A DNA stretch of 64,000 nt from Halicephalobus mephisto (Eukaryota > Nematoda > Chromadorea > Rhabditida > Panagrolaimidae). Below, one piece after another: positions 24,580-37,908 of the stretch. The notes beneath the pieces were generated by a model. The model did no database searches. It was not told the DNA's origin and worked only from the letters and a program-made list of their open reading frames with translations. The position numbers were made by a program, and so were the translations under genes. The stretch spans positions 1 through 64,000 of the forward strand of contig SWDT01000046.1 in NCBI GenBank assembly GCA_009193035.1. The letters are read 5' to 3'. The number at the start of each line of letters is the position of its first letter. The first letter of the stretch is position 1.

Positions 24580-24930
24580 TTATCGAAATCGATGATTAAA
24601 GTTCTAAATTTAAATTCAGATTTTTAGGATTAAGATGTAAGATTTTTAAAGTTATTTAAAGAATTACATTTAATTTTATTTAAATTAATAAATTTGAAAT
24701 TTTTTAATCAAGATATTTTTTTAAAAATTAATTCACAATTTATTAAAATAAATAAAAATTAAAATTTTCTGGATTAAAATATAATTTTCTGAATAACTGG
24801 AAATTTTATAATTTTATTTAAATTAATAAATTTGAAATTTTTTAATCAAAATATTTTTTTTTAAATTAATTCACAATTTATTAAAATAAATAAAAATTAA
24901 AATTTTCTGGATTAAAATATAGAATTTTAT
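24580..24930. repeat. Duplicated 140-150-nt A/T-rich segment
   Basis: Two near-identical copies contain AATTAATAAATTTGAAATTT, then TTCACAATTTATTAAAATAA and AAAATTTTCTGGATTAAAAT, at about 24660-24790 and 24810-24930. Confidence 0.7.
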
Positions 24931-25084
24931 TGATTTTTCGATTTTTAAATTTTTTCATTTTTTACAGATTTATAAAAAAAATTATTATTTATGTTACATA
25001 ATTTAATTCTTTAATTTTTTGTTTTTTTGAGATTATTATTGGAGGATAAATTTCAGTAATATGTCGAAATTTAACTTGTTTTAA

Positions 25085-25670
25085 AATCTTTGACTTTTCT
25101 TTTTTGCAGCAATTGTCAGTGAATGTCGGATACTTCATCCGGGATAAGCATGACGCAAGTAGGTCTCTCCAAGCTCGGAGCTCAAGAAATTCAAAAATGT
25201 TTGTTTTAACTGCACTTCACATTAAAATCGAAAATTGCTCTATGTGGTCTGAACTCGATTGGCCCAAATCCACTGTACAAATCGCTCAAGACGGTGGTTG
25301 AGAGGCCCTGAGGCAAGGAGGAATTTCGCCGGTTCCGGTCTGACCTCTGTCGAGAGCAACGTGTCGATAGAGCAGTCACGTTCTCAACAGACAACAAGCC
25401 GAACTTCCCATGGTTCTACTTGTCTAGTTTTTCATTCAAAATTGATCTATGATTCGTCGAATTTTGAATAAAAAGTGCATATTCTCGGTTTGCTCCAACA
25501 GTTGTCGTTCGAGGATATCATGTACACTTAGCAACATCCTTCGTTCATCGTCTGTCTGTCTCAAAGGACGTGGTTCAAGACTCGCGGTCGGCTTATCGTC
25601 CCACGGCCCGTCAATCGCATTCTGATTGTTGGTCTTTCTAAAAACGGCCACAGTAATCAAGCACGACCAG
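25085..25670. other. Coding-like block of unknown nature
   Basis: This 590-nt block of mixed composition stands out from A/T-rich flanks. On the plus strand a TTTTTTGCAG acceptor is followed by an open frame QLSVNVGYFIRDKHDASRSL. Another plus frame has ATG at about 25121 (MSDTSSGISMTQVGLSKLGA). On the minus strand, GTTTTTAG at about 25640 precedes KTNNQNAIDGPWDDKPTASL and DDERRMLLSVHDILERQLLE. I cannot join any of these into a whole gene. It may be a small gene with unseen exons, a pseudogene or regulatory DNA. Confidence 0.3.
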
Positions 25671-25679
25671 AGTTGTCAA

Positions 25680-27650
25680 TTTCGAACATTCTAGAAAGCT
25701 ACAAGTTCGAAAATTCTAACCAAATTCCAGATCGGTTTCGAAAATCTAAAAACCAAAATTCTACGGTTTTGTTTGAACTTCAAAGATCATATCTATTACG
25801 AAACCAGAAACGAAGGTCTTTATGAAACTATTTTTATACGATTTTTCAGAACTTTCCAGTTCTTACCGTAAACACAAAAAATCAATGTTATTGTAAAATT
25901 GTCTCAAAAAGAAATTTTAAAATTTTCCAAATTCTTACTGTAGAAATCAAAAATAAATATTTCCGTGAAATTTTTTAATTTTCCAAATTCATACTGTAGA
26001 ATTCAAAAAATATGAATTTTTATAAAAAAATTTTCGAAACAGAATTTTGAAATTTTCCAAATTCATACTGTAGAATTCAAAAATAAATATTTTTTCAAAA
26101 CGAAATTTTGGAACTTTTTAATTCTTACTGTAGAAATCAAAAATAAATATTTTAAAAATTTTCCCGCCACGAATTTTCAGATGTTTTTAGAAACTTTAAG
26201 AACTTATCTAAATTTTGGAAGATTCTAAAATATTTCAAAAATTTTCATAATTTTATAAAATCCTAAAAATTTCGAAATTTCCTACAGTACTCTAAGAACT
26301 TGTAGAATATCTGATAAAATTCCCAAAAACTCCCACAACATTCCAATTTCGCTATAAAACCTGACAATCGTTATCATAGCTGGGATGTTTGCGCGGGCAA
26401 AAGCAAGATGAACATTGATCATCTGCTTCGACCTGATTTGGCGGACTCAATCGCGCCAAATCAAGAGCGATCGGTCTCGCTCTCTTCCATTTTTATCACG
26501 AACAAGTGAAAAAAGAAGGGGAAAACATTGGCGCCGTTTATTTGTAATCCTTGTATCGTGTTGGAATTCGTCTTCGTCGTTACATTTGAACTTTAATGAT
26601 TATCGTGACTTTAAATCCAACGTTATTTTCAATCCTGATTAAAGTGCAAAATAATCCGATAAATCAATGGGATAAATTTTTATAAAAAAATTAATTTTTT
26701 CATATATGAATTATTTTGAAAATTTTTATATTTAAATTTAAATTTAAAATTCCGGGTCAACAATATTATTAAATATCAAATGAAACGATTTTTGTGTAAA
26801 AATTAATTTTATAAAGTTGTTTTAATTTTGTAGTTTTTGGAATTTTTATTAATAAAATTACTATTTTAATATAAAAATTATTTTTTCTTCATATATGAAT
26901 TTTAAGTTTTGATTTTATTTCTCTAAATATTTTTAATTTTCTGAATTTTATTGTCGATATTTATCTCATTTCGCGGATCTAATGTAATTTTTAATTTTTA
27001 TTAAATTTTTATTTTTATAAAATTTTTATATGAAATTTTTATTAAATTTTTATATAAAATTCGACCGTAATTCGTTAAATCAGTATTGCATCATTGTTTT
27101 GTTTTAGTTTCTCCGATCAGTGACGTCATTCAGCACTTATAGCCATGTGATTCTATTTTTTGTGAAAATAATTTCATAATTATTTTTATTTCTAATTTTA
27201 TTCGAAAACTGTTTACGTGATTGTTTTTTAGGATATTAAATTTTTGATCATTGATATTATCACGTATTTGACGGAACCATGTGTTCTTGTTTTTTTTACT
27301 CATCTCGTGGAGGAGCACTTGCAGAAGAACACGTGGCGTTTGTTGCTTTCTTAAATCTCAAAATCTCGACGACAATATAGGTTTTACTTAAATATTTTTA
27401 TTTTTTCACTGTTGTCAAACGTTTTTGCTTTCATAGAAATCACAGAAGGCGGAGTTTGCGTTAACCCCCATCGCTTAGAAGTACTTGAGACATCCATGAA
27501 CGAATTAGGTGCCTTTTTGTCGTGTTCAACTCTGGCGCCAATAGGGTTTTTTTTAAATTTCTTTTCAGTTATAACTTAGCGAGAAAAATCCGTTTAAAAG
27601 ATAGGGATATCGGGATAAAATTTTCTTCTCCGAAAAGAGACTGGGATTTG
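25680..27650. other. Intergenic DNA upstream of bcat-1
   Basis: 25860-26160 is a degenerate array of AATTCTTACTGTAGAAATCA words. 26360-26640 is mixed-composition DNA without a supported gene. 26650-27110 is A/T-rich. 27110-27500 contains a CACGTG E-box near 27330. Confidence 0.4.
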
Positions 27651-27671
27651 TTTTAATCTTCGAGAAGGGAT

Positions 27672-27698
27672 ATCTCGGGATGTGCGCACATCCGAGAT
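27672..27698. promoter_or_regulatory. Long near-palindrome upstream of bcat-1
   Basis: GGATGTGCGCACATCC (27678-27693) is a perfect 16-bp palindrome. It is extended by five more pairs (ATCTC/GAGAT) with one unpaired G. Its centre is about 120 nt before the bcat-1 ATG. It could be a dimeric transcription-factor site or a hairpin in the 5' UTR. Confidence 0.5.
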
Positions 27699-27804
27699 CG
27701 TCCATAGGAGTTTTCTCGCGTGTCATTTTGCCATTTTTTAAATTTTTTCCGTAATTTTGAAAAAAAGTTGAAATAATTAAAAAAATTTTTTTAGTTAAAT
27801 AAAA

Positions 27805-29891
27805 ATGAAAAGAAGTGGAATTCAAGTATTTCTTTCAATTCGGCATTTATCCAGTTCTTCGATCAAGAAATCTGCCGTTCATCCGGCCACGATTCCTGAA
27901 AAACCCGAAACTTTTTACGTAAAAATTTTATTTTTTTTAATTTTAAATTTTTTTTTTGAATTTTTAGCATCGGGATTTGGAAATTATCCGAGCTACTTCG
28001 GCTCAAATGAAATCCAAACCAGAGTCTCTTGATGGACTCAAATTCGGACATTCTTTCTCAGATCACATGATGGAAGCTGATTGGGATCATGAAAAAGGAT
28101 GGTCTCATCCTGTTGTTTCTCCTCTTCACGATTTCAAGATGCACCCTGGAGCAAAGGTTAATGACGTCATAATTTAAAAAAAAAATAATGGATTTTAGGT
28201 ACTTCATTATGCGATTGAACTTTTTGAAGGAATGAAAGCATACAGAGGTGTCGATAACAAAATCCGGATTTTCCGTCCGGATATGAACATGGCCAGAATG
28301 AAGCGAACCGCGGCTCGTTCTGCTTTGCCTGTAAGTAATTACTTTTTTTTTCACTTTTGTTAATTTCCTTTGGGATTAATTTTAAAAGTAATTTTTTTAG
28401 GATTTTGATTCTGAAGAATTAATTAAAATCATGTGTGATTTGATCAGAATTGACAAAGAATGGGTTCCTTATTCCAGCACCGGATCTCTCTATATCCGAC
28501 CCACTATGATCGGAACTGATGTAAGAAATTTTTAAAATTACATATATATGATGCAATTTTTAGCCTACTTTGGGAGTTGCTGATTCTCATAAAGCAAAAC
28601 TTTTTGTTCTTACAGGTCCTGCTGGAGCTTATTATCCCACCGGATTTAAGCCTGTTTCTCTTTTGGCTGATCCTGAATTTGTTCGTGCTTTTCCTGGAGG
28701 TGTTGGAGGATTTAAAATGGGCTGTAATTATGCTCCAACTATTTTAATTGGAAAAATGGCAGCACAAATGGGATGTCAACAAGTACTGTGGTTATACGAT
28801 AATGATGAAAAATTGACAGAAGTAGGAACAATGAATATTTTTGTACTTTGGAGGAATGAACAAGGAGGTATAATTTTTAATCATTTTTTTTAATCTTAAA
28901 AAAAAATAGAAATGGTCTGATTTTTGGAAATTTTGGTCGTTTATCAATCTTTGATAACTTCATGTGTAAATTAAACTTACCCTACGGAGATTTCATCATG
29001 ATGAGAAAAAAAAATTTTATTTTTCAACTGGAACAATTAAAAATAATGATTAATGATTTTTTTTCAGAACTTGAATTAGTTACTCCTCCTTTGAGTGATG
29101 GACTTATTTTGCCTGGAGTTACTCGTGATTCACTTGTTGACATTGCAAAATCCTGGAATGAATTTAAAGTAACAGAACGTTATCCAACAATGGAAGACAT
29201 CAAGAGAGGAATTAAAGAAAAGAGAGTAAGTACTTCGATTAAAGCTATAACTAGATTTTTGGAAGTTAGAAAGTTCTAGAATTTTGTAGAATATTAGGGA
29301 TTTTGTAGAATATTATAGAAATTTTTAGGATTTTGCAGAATATTCTAAAAAGTTATAGAATTTTGTAGGATATTATAGAAGTTTCTGAAATTTTCCAGAA
29401 TATAACCAAAAGTTACAGAATTTTGTAGGAAACTCTAGAAATTTTTGGATTTTGATTGGAGGATTTGCAACTTGACAATATCAAAAAACCTAGAATCTTC
29501 TAAAATTTAACGAAAATTTCCGAATTATTTAAAACTATAAATTCCTAAAATGTTCTAGAAATTCGTGTTAAGACAATTTTCTAATAACATCCATATATCG
29601 ATGTCTGAAGTTGGATTTTATTGATTTCTTATTTTAGGTATTGCAAATCTTCGGAGCCGGTACTGCATGTGTCGTTTCTCCTGTTGGAAAAATCTTGTAC
29701 AAGAATAAGAAAACTCACCAATACGAAGAACTGCACATTCCGACAATGGAATCGCAACCGAACGTGATGCAACGTCTTTATGACACGATTATTGATATTC
29801 AAGTAAGTTTTTAAAGAATTAAATTTATTTATTATTTTATTTTTAGTATGGAAGAATCGATTATCCCGGTTGGACAAGAGTAATTACCTAA
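27805..29891 (+). CDS. bcat-1: Branched-chain amino acid aminotransferase, probably mitochondrial
   Basis: Eight exons, 27805-27918, 27968-28156, 28199-28330, 28401-28520, 28564-28867, 29068-29225, 29638-29802 and 29847-29891, encode 408 aa. The enzyme moves the amino group of Leu, Ile or Val to 2-oxoglutarate with PLP as cofactor, the first step of branched-chain breakdown. Family motifs include [44 protein letters not shown] and [10 protein letters not shown] with the PLP lysine at Lys236. [11 protein letters not shown] and [10 protein letters not shown] follow, then FGAGTA and a final YGRIDYPGW. The N-terminus [20 protein letters not shown] is basic, Ser-rich and lacks acids, like a mitochondrial targeting peptide. 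Introns are mostly 42-70 nt; the intron before exon 7 (29226-29637) holds degenerate TTAGGATTTTGTAGAATATT repeats. The full length and all motifs suggest a working enzyme. Confidence 0.95.
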
Positions 29892-31080
29892 TTTTTTGTC
29901 TTTTATATTATCCATGATCTTATTAGTTTTCTTATGTTTTATCAACTAATATCGATAAACAGGTGCATTTATTTTCATATATCTCAGCCCATGTTGGGAT
30001 TATTTTCTTTCATTTCCCAGTGATTATCGTTATTTTTTAATTAGAAATATTATTAAAAATAATTTTTTTTCAAACAGGTAGAAATTTGTAATTTTTTTCC
30101 CCGGGCGAGATTGTGCTACTTCATTTATATTCAATTTTTTAAAATAAAAAATTATTTTTAAATTTATAAACTTTATTACACCGGTATATTGAAATTAAAA
30201 AAATTAAAATTTTTGAAGATATGGAGATCAAAGCGAAATGTCAGTATCCTGCGGGGAAAACGTAAAAGTGTAATTTCGTAATAACCCGCAAATGTGCCAT
30301 ACCAGTTTTGTTGTTTTTTTTTTTGATTTTTGGGGTTACTCGGATTGACGTAGAAGGAAACGGAATGAGTGAGTAGTTAGCTACACGTTTAGGCCGATTC
30401 TATCACTGCTGTCGAAGAAGAATTACTCTGAAAATTATTACGGTAAATTACAGTAAAAAAATTTCTTTTATAAAAATTAAAAATCAAAATTTATGATCAG
30501 TTGGAAATTGAAATTTGAATTTTTTCGTGTTAAGAAGCTAGTTTTTTTCTATTTCAAAAAATTGCCTTATCTAAATTGATCTCAGTTTTTCGAAATAGAA
30601 TAAATTTGGATTTCGTCTTGAAAATTTGAAATTTGACTTCGAACTTTGATGATCAATTTCGACCTCAAACTTTGATTTCGAACTTTGATGATCAACTTCG
30701 ACCTCAAACTTTGACTTTGAACTTTAATTTTCAACTTCCATTTTACGAATTTTGAACCTTTTGAGTTGAATCAGTTTCCAGATTTTTTATTTTAAAATTT
30801 GTACTTTATCTGAATTTCCTCAATTTTGATTTCACTTGTGTTTTAACAAGAAAAATCTAATTTCGAACTAATCCCCAACTTCGACCTCAAATTTTGACTT
30901 TGAAGATACGAAATCCTATTTCATAAGTCGATCGTCAAAATCCGAAATCAAAGTCTAGAATTTTCGTGCTAAGACATTTACAGATTTTTCGTTCCAAAAA
31001 GTTACATTCTACTTTACCTAAATTAATAATTAAACCTTATTTGGATTTTCCGAGTCCAAACATGATCCATAAATCATATC
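29892..31080. other. Intergenic DNA between bcat-1 and sphingomyelin synthase 3' ends
   Basis: Besides the repeat at 30640-30900, the stretch is A/T-rich with some mixed sequence at 29990-30120 and 30230-30440. I see no gene in it. Confidence 0.45.
30640..30900. repeat. Inverted copy of the 22.0-22.3 kb repeat
   Basis: Units like CGAACTTTGATGATCAACTT precede the same head seen at 22000-22100, here as its reverse complement (CACTTGTGTTTTAACAAGAA, with GTACTTTATCTGAATTTCCT). Confidence 0.75.
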
Positions 31081-34000
31081 TTAGAACGAAAAATTCAGAT
31101 TTCGATCCTTTGAAAATATGGAGTACGGTAATCTTACCATATTAGGATCCATGGACCTCCGTTTCCATGGCAATTCAATGGGAAGTTTATCAATAAGAGG
31201 AATTTCAAATGAATTTTCGATTTTTCCTGGCATGACATTCTCTTCCAACCACTGGGCAGTTTTGATAATCATTAATCCACTTAAGACCGAATTTTTTCGC
31301 TCGCGATAAGTATCAATTTCACAAAAGGCATGATACAACCTGAAAAATAATATTATTATTAAAAATATTATTGATTTATTTAAATATAAATTCATAAAAT
31401 TTCAAATAAATCTTTAAAAATTTTTAGAATTAAAAAAAGTTGTTTCGAAACGAATTGCCTGAGTTACCGTTTCTACAAAGTTCTTTCTTTTTTCGCGGGA
31501 ATTCAAAAAATTTAAAATTTTTAGAATTAAAAAAAGTTGTTTCGAAACGAATTGCCTGAGTTACCGTTTCTACAAAGCTCTCTCTTTTTTCGCGGGAATT
31601 CAAAAAATTTAAAATATTTAGAATTAAAAAAAATGTTTCGAAACGAATTGCCTGAGTTACCGTTTCTATAAAGTTCTCTCTCTCGACGCGGGAATTCAAA
31701 AAATCGAATTGTTTAAAAAAAATTTTTAGAATTTATATAAAAAAGTCGGTTTCGAAGTGAATTGCCTGAATTATCGTTTTTTCGCGGGAATTCAAAAAAT
31801 TATTTGTTTTTAAAATAACAATTATTTTTGAAAAAAACTTACGTAAATACAAAAATCGAAAGAAGAATTGCAAAAAATACATCTACAGTATAATGAGTTC
31901 TGCTGATGATCATGCAAATCATACCGATGATGGCACATAATTTAGGAAAATAAGTAAACAATCTGTTTTTCAAAGGCCAATAGTAACTAACAGTAAGAGC
32001 ACTCATAACCATCACGAGGGTGTGACCAGAAAAAAGCAGATCTCCGCAGAGCATTTTGTTCGTTATGTCTTGAAATCCCACGTGGATTGTTTGTTCTAAC
32101 AACCTCGAAACATAAATTTTCCACGTCCTATTTGCGGGGGCCAATTGTTCCCTACACCTGGTTTCGTTGTCGACGTACCCTGGGGGCAAGTTGGTGCACA
32201 ACATGGAAATGGTTCTCATGGTGTACAAGATCCCTGTGATGAAGAAAGTTCTTCTGATGACGATATGACGATGTTTATGAATAACAAACATAAATATCAT
32301 CGAAAAAGCACAGATACTGACCATGGCGTCTCCAACCTTCAACGCCCACGCTTGTTGAGGAACCAATGACGAAATCAGATCTGGGAGTGGTTCTCTGAAA
32401 AATTAATCAATAAAACTATCATATGACATAGTAAAAAAGTTACTTTCTTGTTCACAAGTAATAACGCGGAAAACTAACCTCGGAACAATGTCGTGGATGT
32501 AAGCAAGTGCCGCCCAGTTGGATATCCCGGCCATCGCCAGAAACAGAGCAACAACGAGCAGTTTGTGGGGTTCCGGAGGAAACTCAGCTCCCATCGGCGA
32601 CGGACAAGGCGTATAGCCGTCTGAAAATTAAAAAAAACAAATATTAAAAATTAAAATCCTCTACCATTGGAAAAAAGCATTGTTTGAAAATATATGTTTA
32701 TTCAGAGACAGAAATACAGACGAATAAGGAAAATCAAAAAGTTTTGAAGTTTTTATCAATAAAAAGGAGCGGTAGATAGTGTTTAAAAGAAAAAATGATA
32801 GGAACATTGACGAGTTCCGCTGCTATATGAACTTTCCTTTAATCCGGCGAAATGAAACAGATAACGGTTAAATACGCGTCTATTCCCCAAAACTTATATA
32901 AACAGATCGAGACTCCAAAAAATGAAGCAAACGAGTATTTGTACACGAGAATTTTATAAATTGATATATGAACATAAAAATCCAGAGAAATAAAACAAAT
33001 AACAATTGAGTAAAAATGTTCCTAAAAATCATATATGAACATATTCAGTAAAATAGAAAATTTTTATATAGAAATATATTTCTAAAAATCATATATGAAC
33101 ATATTCAGTAAAATAGAAACTTATAAATATATTTCTATATAATAAGTTTCTATTTTATTAGATATGTTCATATATGATTTTTAGAAATATATTTCTATAT
33201 AATAAAATCATATATAAATACATTCAATAAAATAGAAAATTTTTATATAAAAATACATCTCTAAAAGTCATATATAAATACATTCAATAAAATAGAAAAT
33301 TTTTATGCACTTGTAAATTTTATATTCATATATCAAAAACCTAAAAATGAAACAAATGATAACTAAATAAAAATATTCCTTGAATTTTTATATAAATATA
33401 TTAAAAATTCAAAAAATAACAACTGTATAAAGATATAGTTTTAAAACTTATATAAATGTGTCGAAAATTCAAAATAAAACAAAGAATAAGTAAAAACATA
33501 TTTTCGAAAATTATTTGTAAACAAATCAAGAACCTGAAGAAATAAATCAGATGACGATTAAAAGTACTCTTTTCAAAACATATCTAAACGAATTGAAAAT
33601 CAAAAAATATAACAATTAGTCAAAATTATATTTTTAAAATTTATCGAAAATTTAAAAAATGAAAATAATTAAATTTAAGTATTTTTAAAGTTTGTTCATA
33701 TATCAAAAATTTAAGAAAAAATAGAAAATATAAATGCATTTTTAAAATTTGTTCATATATTGAAAATTAAAAAAAACAAAATATAAATGAATTTTTAAAA
33801 TTTGTTCATATATCGAAAATTAAAAAAAAATAAAAATAACTGAATTTAAGTATTTTTAAAATTTGTTCATATATCGAAAATTAAAAAAAAATAAAAATAA
33901 CTGAATTTAAGTATTTTTAAAGTTTGTTCATATATCGGAAATTTAAGAAAAAATAAAAAAAAGAAAATATAAATGTATTTTTAAAATTTGTTCATATATC

Positions 34001-37000
34001 GAAAAAAAAATATAAAATATAAATGTATTTTTAAAATTTGTTCATATATTGAAAATTAAAAAGATGAATTGTATAACGATTAGGTAAAACTGTATTTCGA
34101 AAACGTTTTATACAAAGAGATCGGGTTGGATGAAGTCTGGCTGACGACATCTGTACAGTACAGAAAACGAGTGACTTTGAAAACGTAAAATGAGTCACAG
34201 GAAACAAAAGATTAACTTTCATTAAACAAACTTATTGTTGTTTTAAATTAAGATTTGTTAAAAATCAAAAATCATGAAAATTTCATAAATCGAAGTGACT
34301 TTCGAAAAGACAAGGTTTGGCGATGAAAAACCGGTCAGTTTGGAAAATAATATACGTTTTTCTCCGTAAAAACCACAATTGACGACAACGCACTATTTTT
34401 GAGGAAAGATTTATGGAAATCACATGTGATCAAAAACAACATATTTGCAATAAGACGAAATTCAAAAAGCTTCAAAAAATTTTAAATATCATATAAAATT
34501 TCAAGATTTTTTAGATTTTCATATAAAATTTAATTAAAATTTAGTGTAATTTCGTATAAAAATCTAAAAAACTTTAAAACTTTATATAAAATTTCAAGAT
34601 TTTTTAGATTTTCATATAAAATTTAATTAAAATTTAATGTAATTTTATATAAAATTTCGAAAAAATTTTAAATTTTCATATAAAAATTTGAAAAATTTTA
34701 AAATTTCATATAAAATTTAATTAAAATTTAGTAAAATTTTAAAAAAAAATTTTTAATTTTATATAAAAATGTAAAAAATTTAATTAAAATTAATTTAATC
34801 ACCTGGAAAAAATAATTCAGTTTTAAAATCCATGGATCAGAAGGATTTTCATTTGTCTTTCAAGTTATTTCAACAAGTCAGCGGATTTATGCGTCAACGA
34901 GCTCTTCGTCGAACACGCAAACAACTTTTTTTCGATTTGGCACCGAGAAAGTTCTTAAATTCCAAAAATACGCGTCAAATGTTCATTTTTAAAACATAAA
35001 ACATCTTAAAAAATAAAATTTAAACTAAAAAATAATTGTTTATATTTAAAAAAAAATATATTTTCTAAAAATCAAAAATGGACATTTATGAAATTTCAAA
35101 AATCCTTGAAAAATAAAAAAAGTTTAAAAAATAAAAAAAAAATTTTTTCAAATTTTAAATTTAAAAAAAATTTAAAAATTAAAAAAAATAAAATTTTTTA
35201 AAAATTTTAAATTGACTCTCACAGCGAATTTCGTGAATTACCGTTTTTTTACTCTCGGTGATTTTTACGCGGGAATTCGAAAATTTCAAAGAAAATTTTT
35301 TAAAATTATAACTTTTTAAAGAAATTATTTTGTGATTTTTGTAAATTATAGTAGAATTAAAAAACATTAGGATATAAGACTAATCTCAAAATCTCATAGA
35401 TACTTTAAATGCATTCGAAATCACTTTTTTCCTAAATTGTCCGGAAAATTCCTCGACATAGTCATTTCTGACGTTGACGAACTTAATCGTTCTCGAAAAT
35501 CATGCAATTATGAAAAGCAGAAAATAGACGTCTTGAGGAAGTCGTTTTTACACGAAATTTCAGAACCTTCGAGAAAATTGCTATTTTTAGTTCCAGGTAA
35601 TTCCGAAAGTTTTAAATAGATTCTCAAAATTTCTAGAAACTGAAGATTTTACAAATTTCAAAATTCATAAAATTTCGGAAGATTTTTATTTTTTATTTTT
35701 TATCAAATTCTAAAAAATTCTCGAATTTTCTAGAAACTTTGAAGATTTTAGAAATTTCAAAATTAATAAAATTTCAAGAAATTTTTATTTTTTATTAAAT
35801 TCTAGAAAATTCTTAAAATTTCTAAAAACTGAAGATTTTAGAAATTTTTTAATTTTTAATAAATTAAAAAAACTTTAAGATTTTTTGAATTTCAGATTTC
35901 AGATTTCAAATTTCGAAAGATTTTAGAAATTTCAGAATTCATTAAATTTTAAAAAAATCTTTAAATTTTTTCAAAAATTTTTATTTTTTTATTAAATTTT
36001 ACAAATTTATGAAAAATTAAAAATATTTTTCGGTAAAATTCTCCCAACACGAATTTTAAAAATTTTTAGTTTTAAATAATTTTAAAATTTTTCCTAAATT
36101 CAAAAATATTTCGAAAAGTTTAAAATTTACTGAATTTGGAACTTTTTATGCAATTTTCGTTCAAAAAATAAATGGACCAGAAATTTTTTGGAAACTATTT
36201 TAGGTTTCCAGGACAATAGTGCCGCTGGCCAACAATGAACAAAATGCAAAATTTAGAAAACAGAAAAAACCAAAAATTGTCACTTATTTGTGAAATTCAA
36301 AAAACAAATAAAATCATAGATGAATCATCAAGATATAATTATTTCTCAATGAGTCATCGTAAAAACCGAAATTAAAAAGAATTCAAAAAATTTTAAAAAA
36401 TTTTAAAAAATCTAAAAAATTTAAAAATTTAAAAATTCAAAAAAATTTAAAAAAATAAATTGCCATCTGAATTATGGAAAATTCAGATTTATTTTCTTGA
36501 TTTTTAAAATCTAAAAATAAAAAATCAAATTCAAAAATAAATTACTATTTAAATAAAAATCAAAAAAATTTAAAAATCAATAATTATGTTTTAGATTATT
36601 TCTAATTTGAAGTTTATTTTAAATGTTTTTAGGTAAATGAAATTTGAAATTAATTATAAAAAAATCAATATTTAAATAAAAAATAAAGAAATTTAAAAAT
36701 GAATAATTATGTTTTAAATTATTTCCAATTTAAAGTTTATTTTAAAAATTTTTAGATATATGGAATTTGAAATTAAAAAAGTGATCTCAGAAATGAGAAT
36801 CCCTGAGGCAATATAGTGATTTTCAAAAATTAAAAAAATTAACAACTGTTTCTAAATTATCTTAATTTCGGACTTGTTTTGAGATATTTTTCAACCTAAA
36901 GAACTTAAATATAAAAAAGTGACCTCGAATATGAAATATTGTCAAAATAAAAATCGAAGCATAATTCGGAAAAAATACGAGCAAACAAATCGACAGCTGT

Positions 37001-37489
37001 GGTTGGATAATAGTAGCTTCAGACTAGTTTTTCGGTGACTTTTGCAGACTCAAGACAATGCAATCTAAACACTTGCCGGATATTAGGATTAATCCTGACT
37101 AAAGTGCAAGTAAAACGAAATCGATCGAAAAAGCACATTCGATCTAAGGACGATCGGGTACTTGGATCGCAATTGTTCCGGTCGCTAAAACCGGACATTT
37201 GTTAAAAATTAGTAATTTTTTTAATTTTAGAATTTCTGAATTTTAAAAATTAGTAGTTTTTTTTTAATTTTAGAATTTCTGAATTTTAAAAATTAGTAAT
37301 TTTTTTTTTAATTTTAGATTTTTAAAAATTAGTAGTTTTTTTTTTAATTTTAGAATTTTAAAAATTAGTAGTTTTTTTAATTTTAGAATTTAGAATTTTG
37401 AAAATTAAAAAATTTTCTGACTTACCGTTACCGGAATCACTACTTGTGGTTTCCATCAAGGGTCGTTGAAGTGAACTAACCATCTTCAT
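31081..37489 (-). CDS. sms: Sphingomyelin synthase family protein
   Basis: Four exons, 37489-37426, 32620-32479, 32394-31843 and 31339-31081, encode 338 aa. The enzyme moves phosphocholine (or phosphoethanolamine) from a glycerophospholipid to ceramide at the Golgi or plasma membrane. The lipid-phosphatase-like catalytic triad is present: His193 in CGDLLFSGHTL, and His236 and Asp240 in SRTHYTVDV. Six or so hydrophobic segments are visible, starting with LLVVALFLAMAGISNWAALA. Short exon 1 (MKMVSSLQRPLMETTSSDSG) joins exon 2 across a 4.8-kb repeat-filled intron. The last exon could instead splice out at 31138, where MDPNM is followed by GTAAGAT, so the extreme C-terminus is uncertain. Which worm paralogue this is cannot be told by eye. 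Confidence 0.9.
31420..31800. repeat. Four tandem copies of a ~110-nt unit in the last sms intron
   Basis: Each copy holds GTTTCGAAACGAATTGCCTG, AGTTACCGTTTCTACAAAGT and TTTTTTCGCGGGAATTCAAA. The first three are close to identical; the fourth is shorter and more diverged. Open frames across it are a by-product of the repeat. Confidence 0.85.
32621..37425 (-). repeat. Repeat-rich 4.8-kb first intron of sms
   Basis: 33040-34060 is an array with period about 55-60 nt marked by TTTAAAATTTGTTCATATAT and CGAAAATTAAAAA; its first part includes inverted copies of CATATATGAACATATTCAGT. 34460-34790 repeats AAAATTTAATTAAAATTTAG. 35620-36160 is degenerate TTCTAGAAATTTT-type DNA. 37195-37400 repeats TTTTAAAAATTAGTAGTTTT about five times. 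Patches of mixed sequence at 34080-34440, 34800-34990 and 36960-37190 are unassigned and could be regulatory. Confidence 0.7.
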
Positions 37490-37908
37490 CGAAAAAATAA
37501 AATTCGAAATTTACATTTAATTTTTTAAAATAAAATAAAATTTTATATCAATCGAGTAATTGAGGAAATTTTAAACAAAAAATCTGAATTTTTGTTTTTT
37601 TTCAAAAATAGACAAATATCGATCAATTTCCGACCAAAAAGTGCTCCAAAATTCGTTTTTGGTCCAAGAAAAATGAAAAAGAAATTTAAAGGTCGAATGA
37701 AGACACATGAGACAAATAAACCCTAATTTTTATATAAAAAATAAAAAAATTTAAAATTAAAAAATAAAAAATAAAAAATAATAATTAGAAAATAAAAATT
37801 TAAAATTTAAATTTAAAAATAATAATTAAAAAATAAAAAATAATAATTAAAAAATAATAATTAAAATTAAAAAATTTAAAAAATTTAAAAATTAAAAATA
37901 AAACATAC

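Noticed and set aside
31430..31699. 89-codon minus frame with repeated ETVTQAIRFET
   Set aside because: It comes from the ~110-nt tandem repeat in an sms intron, not from a gene.
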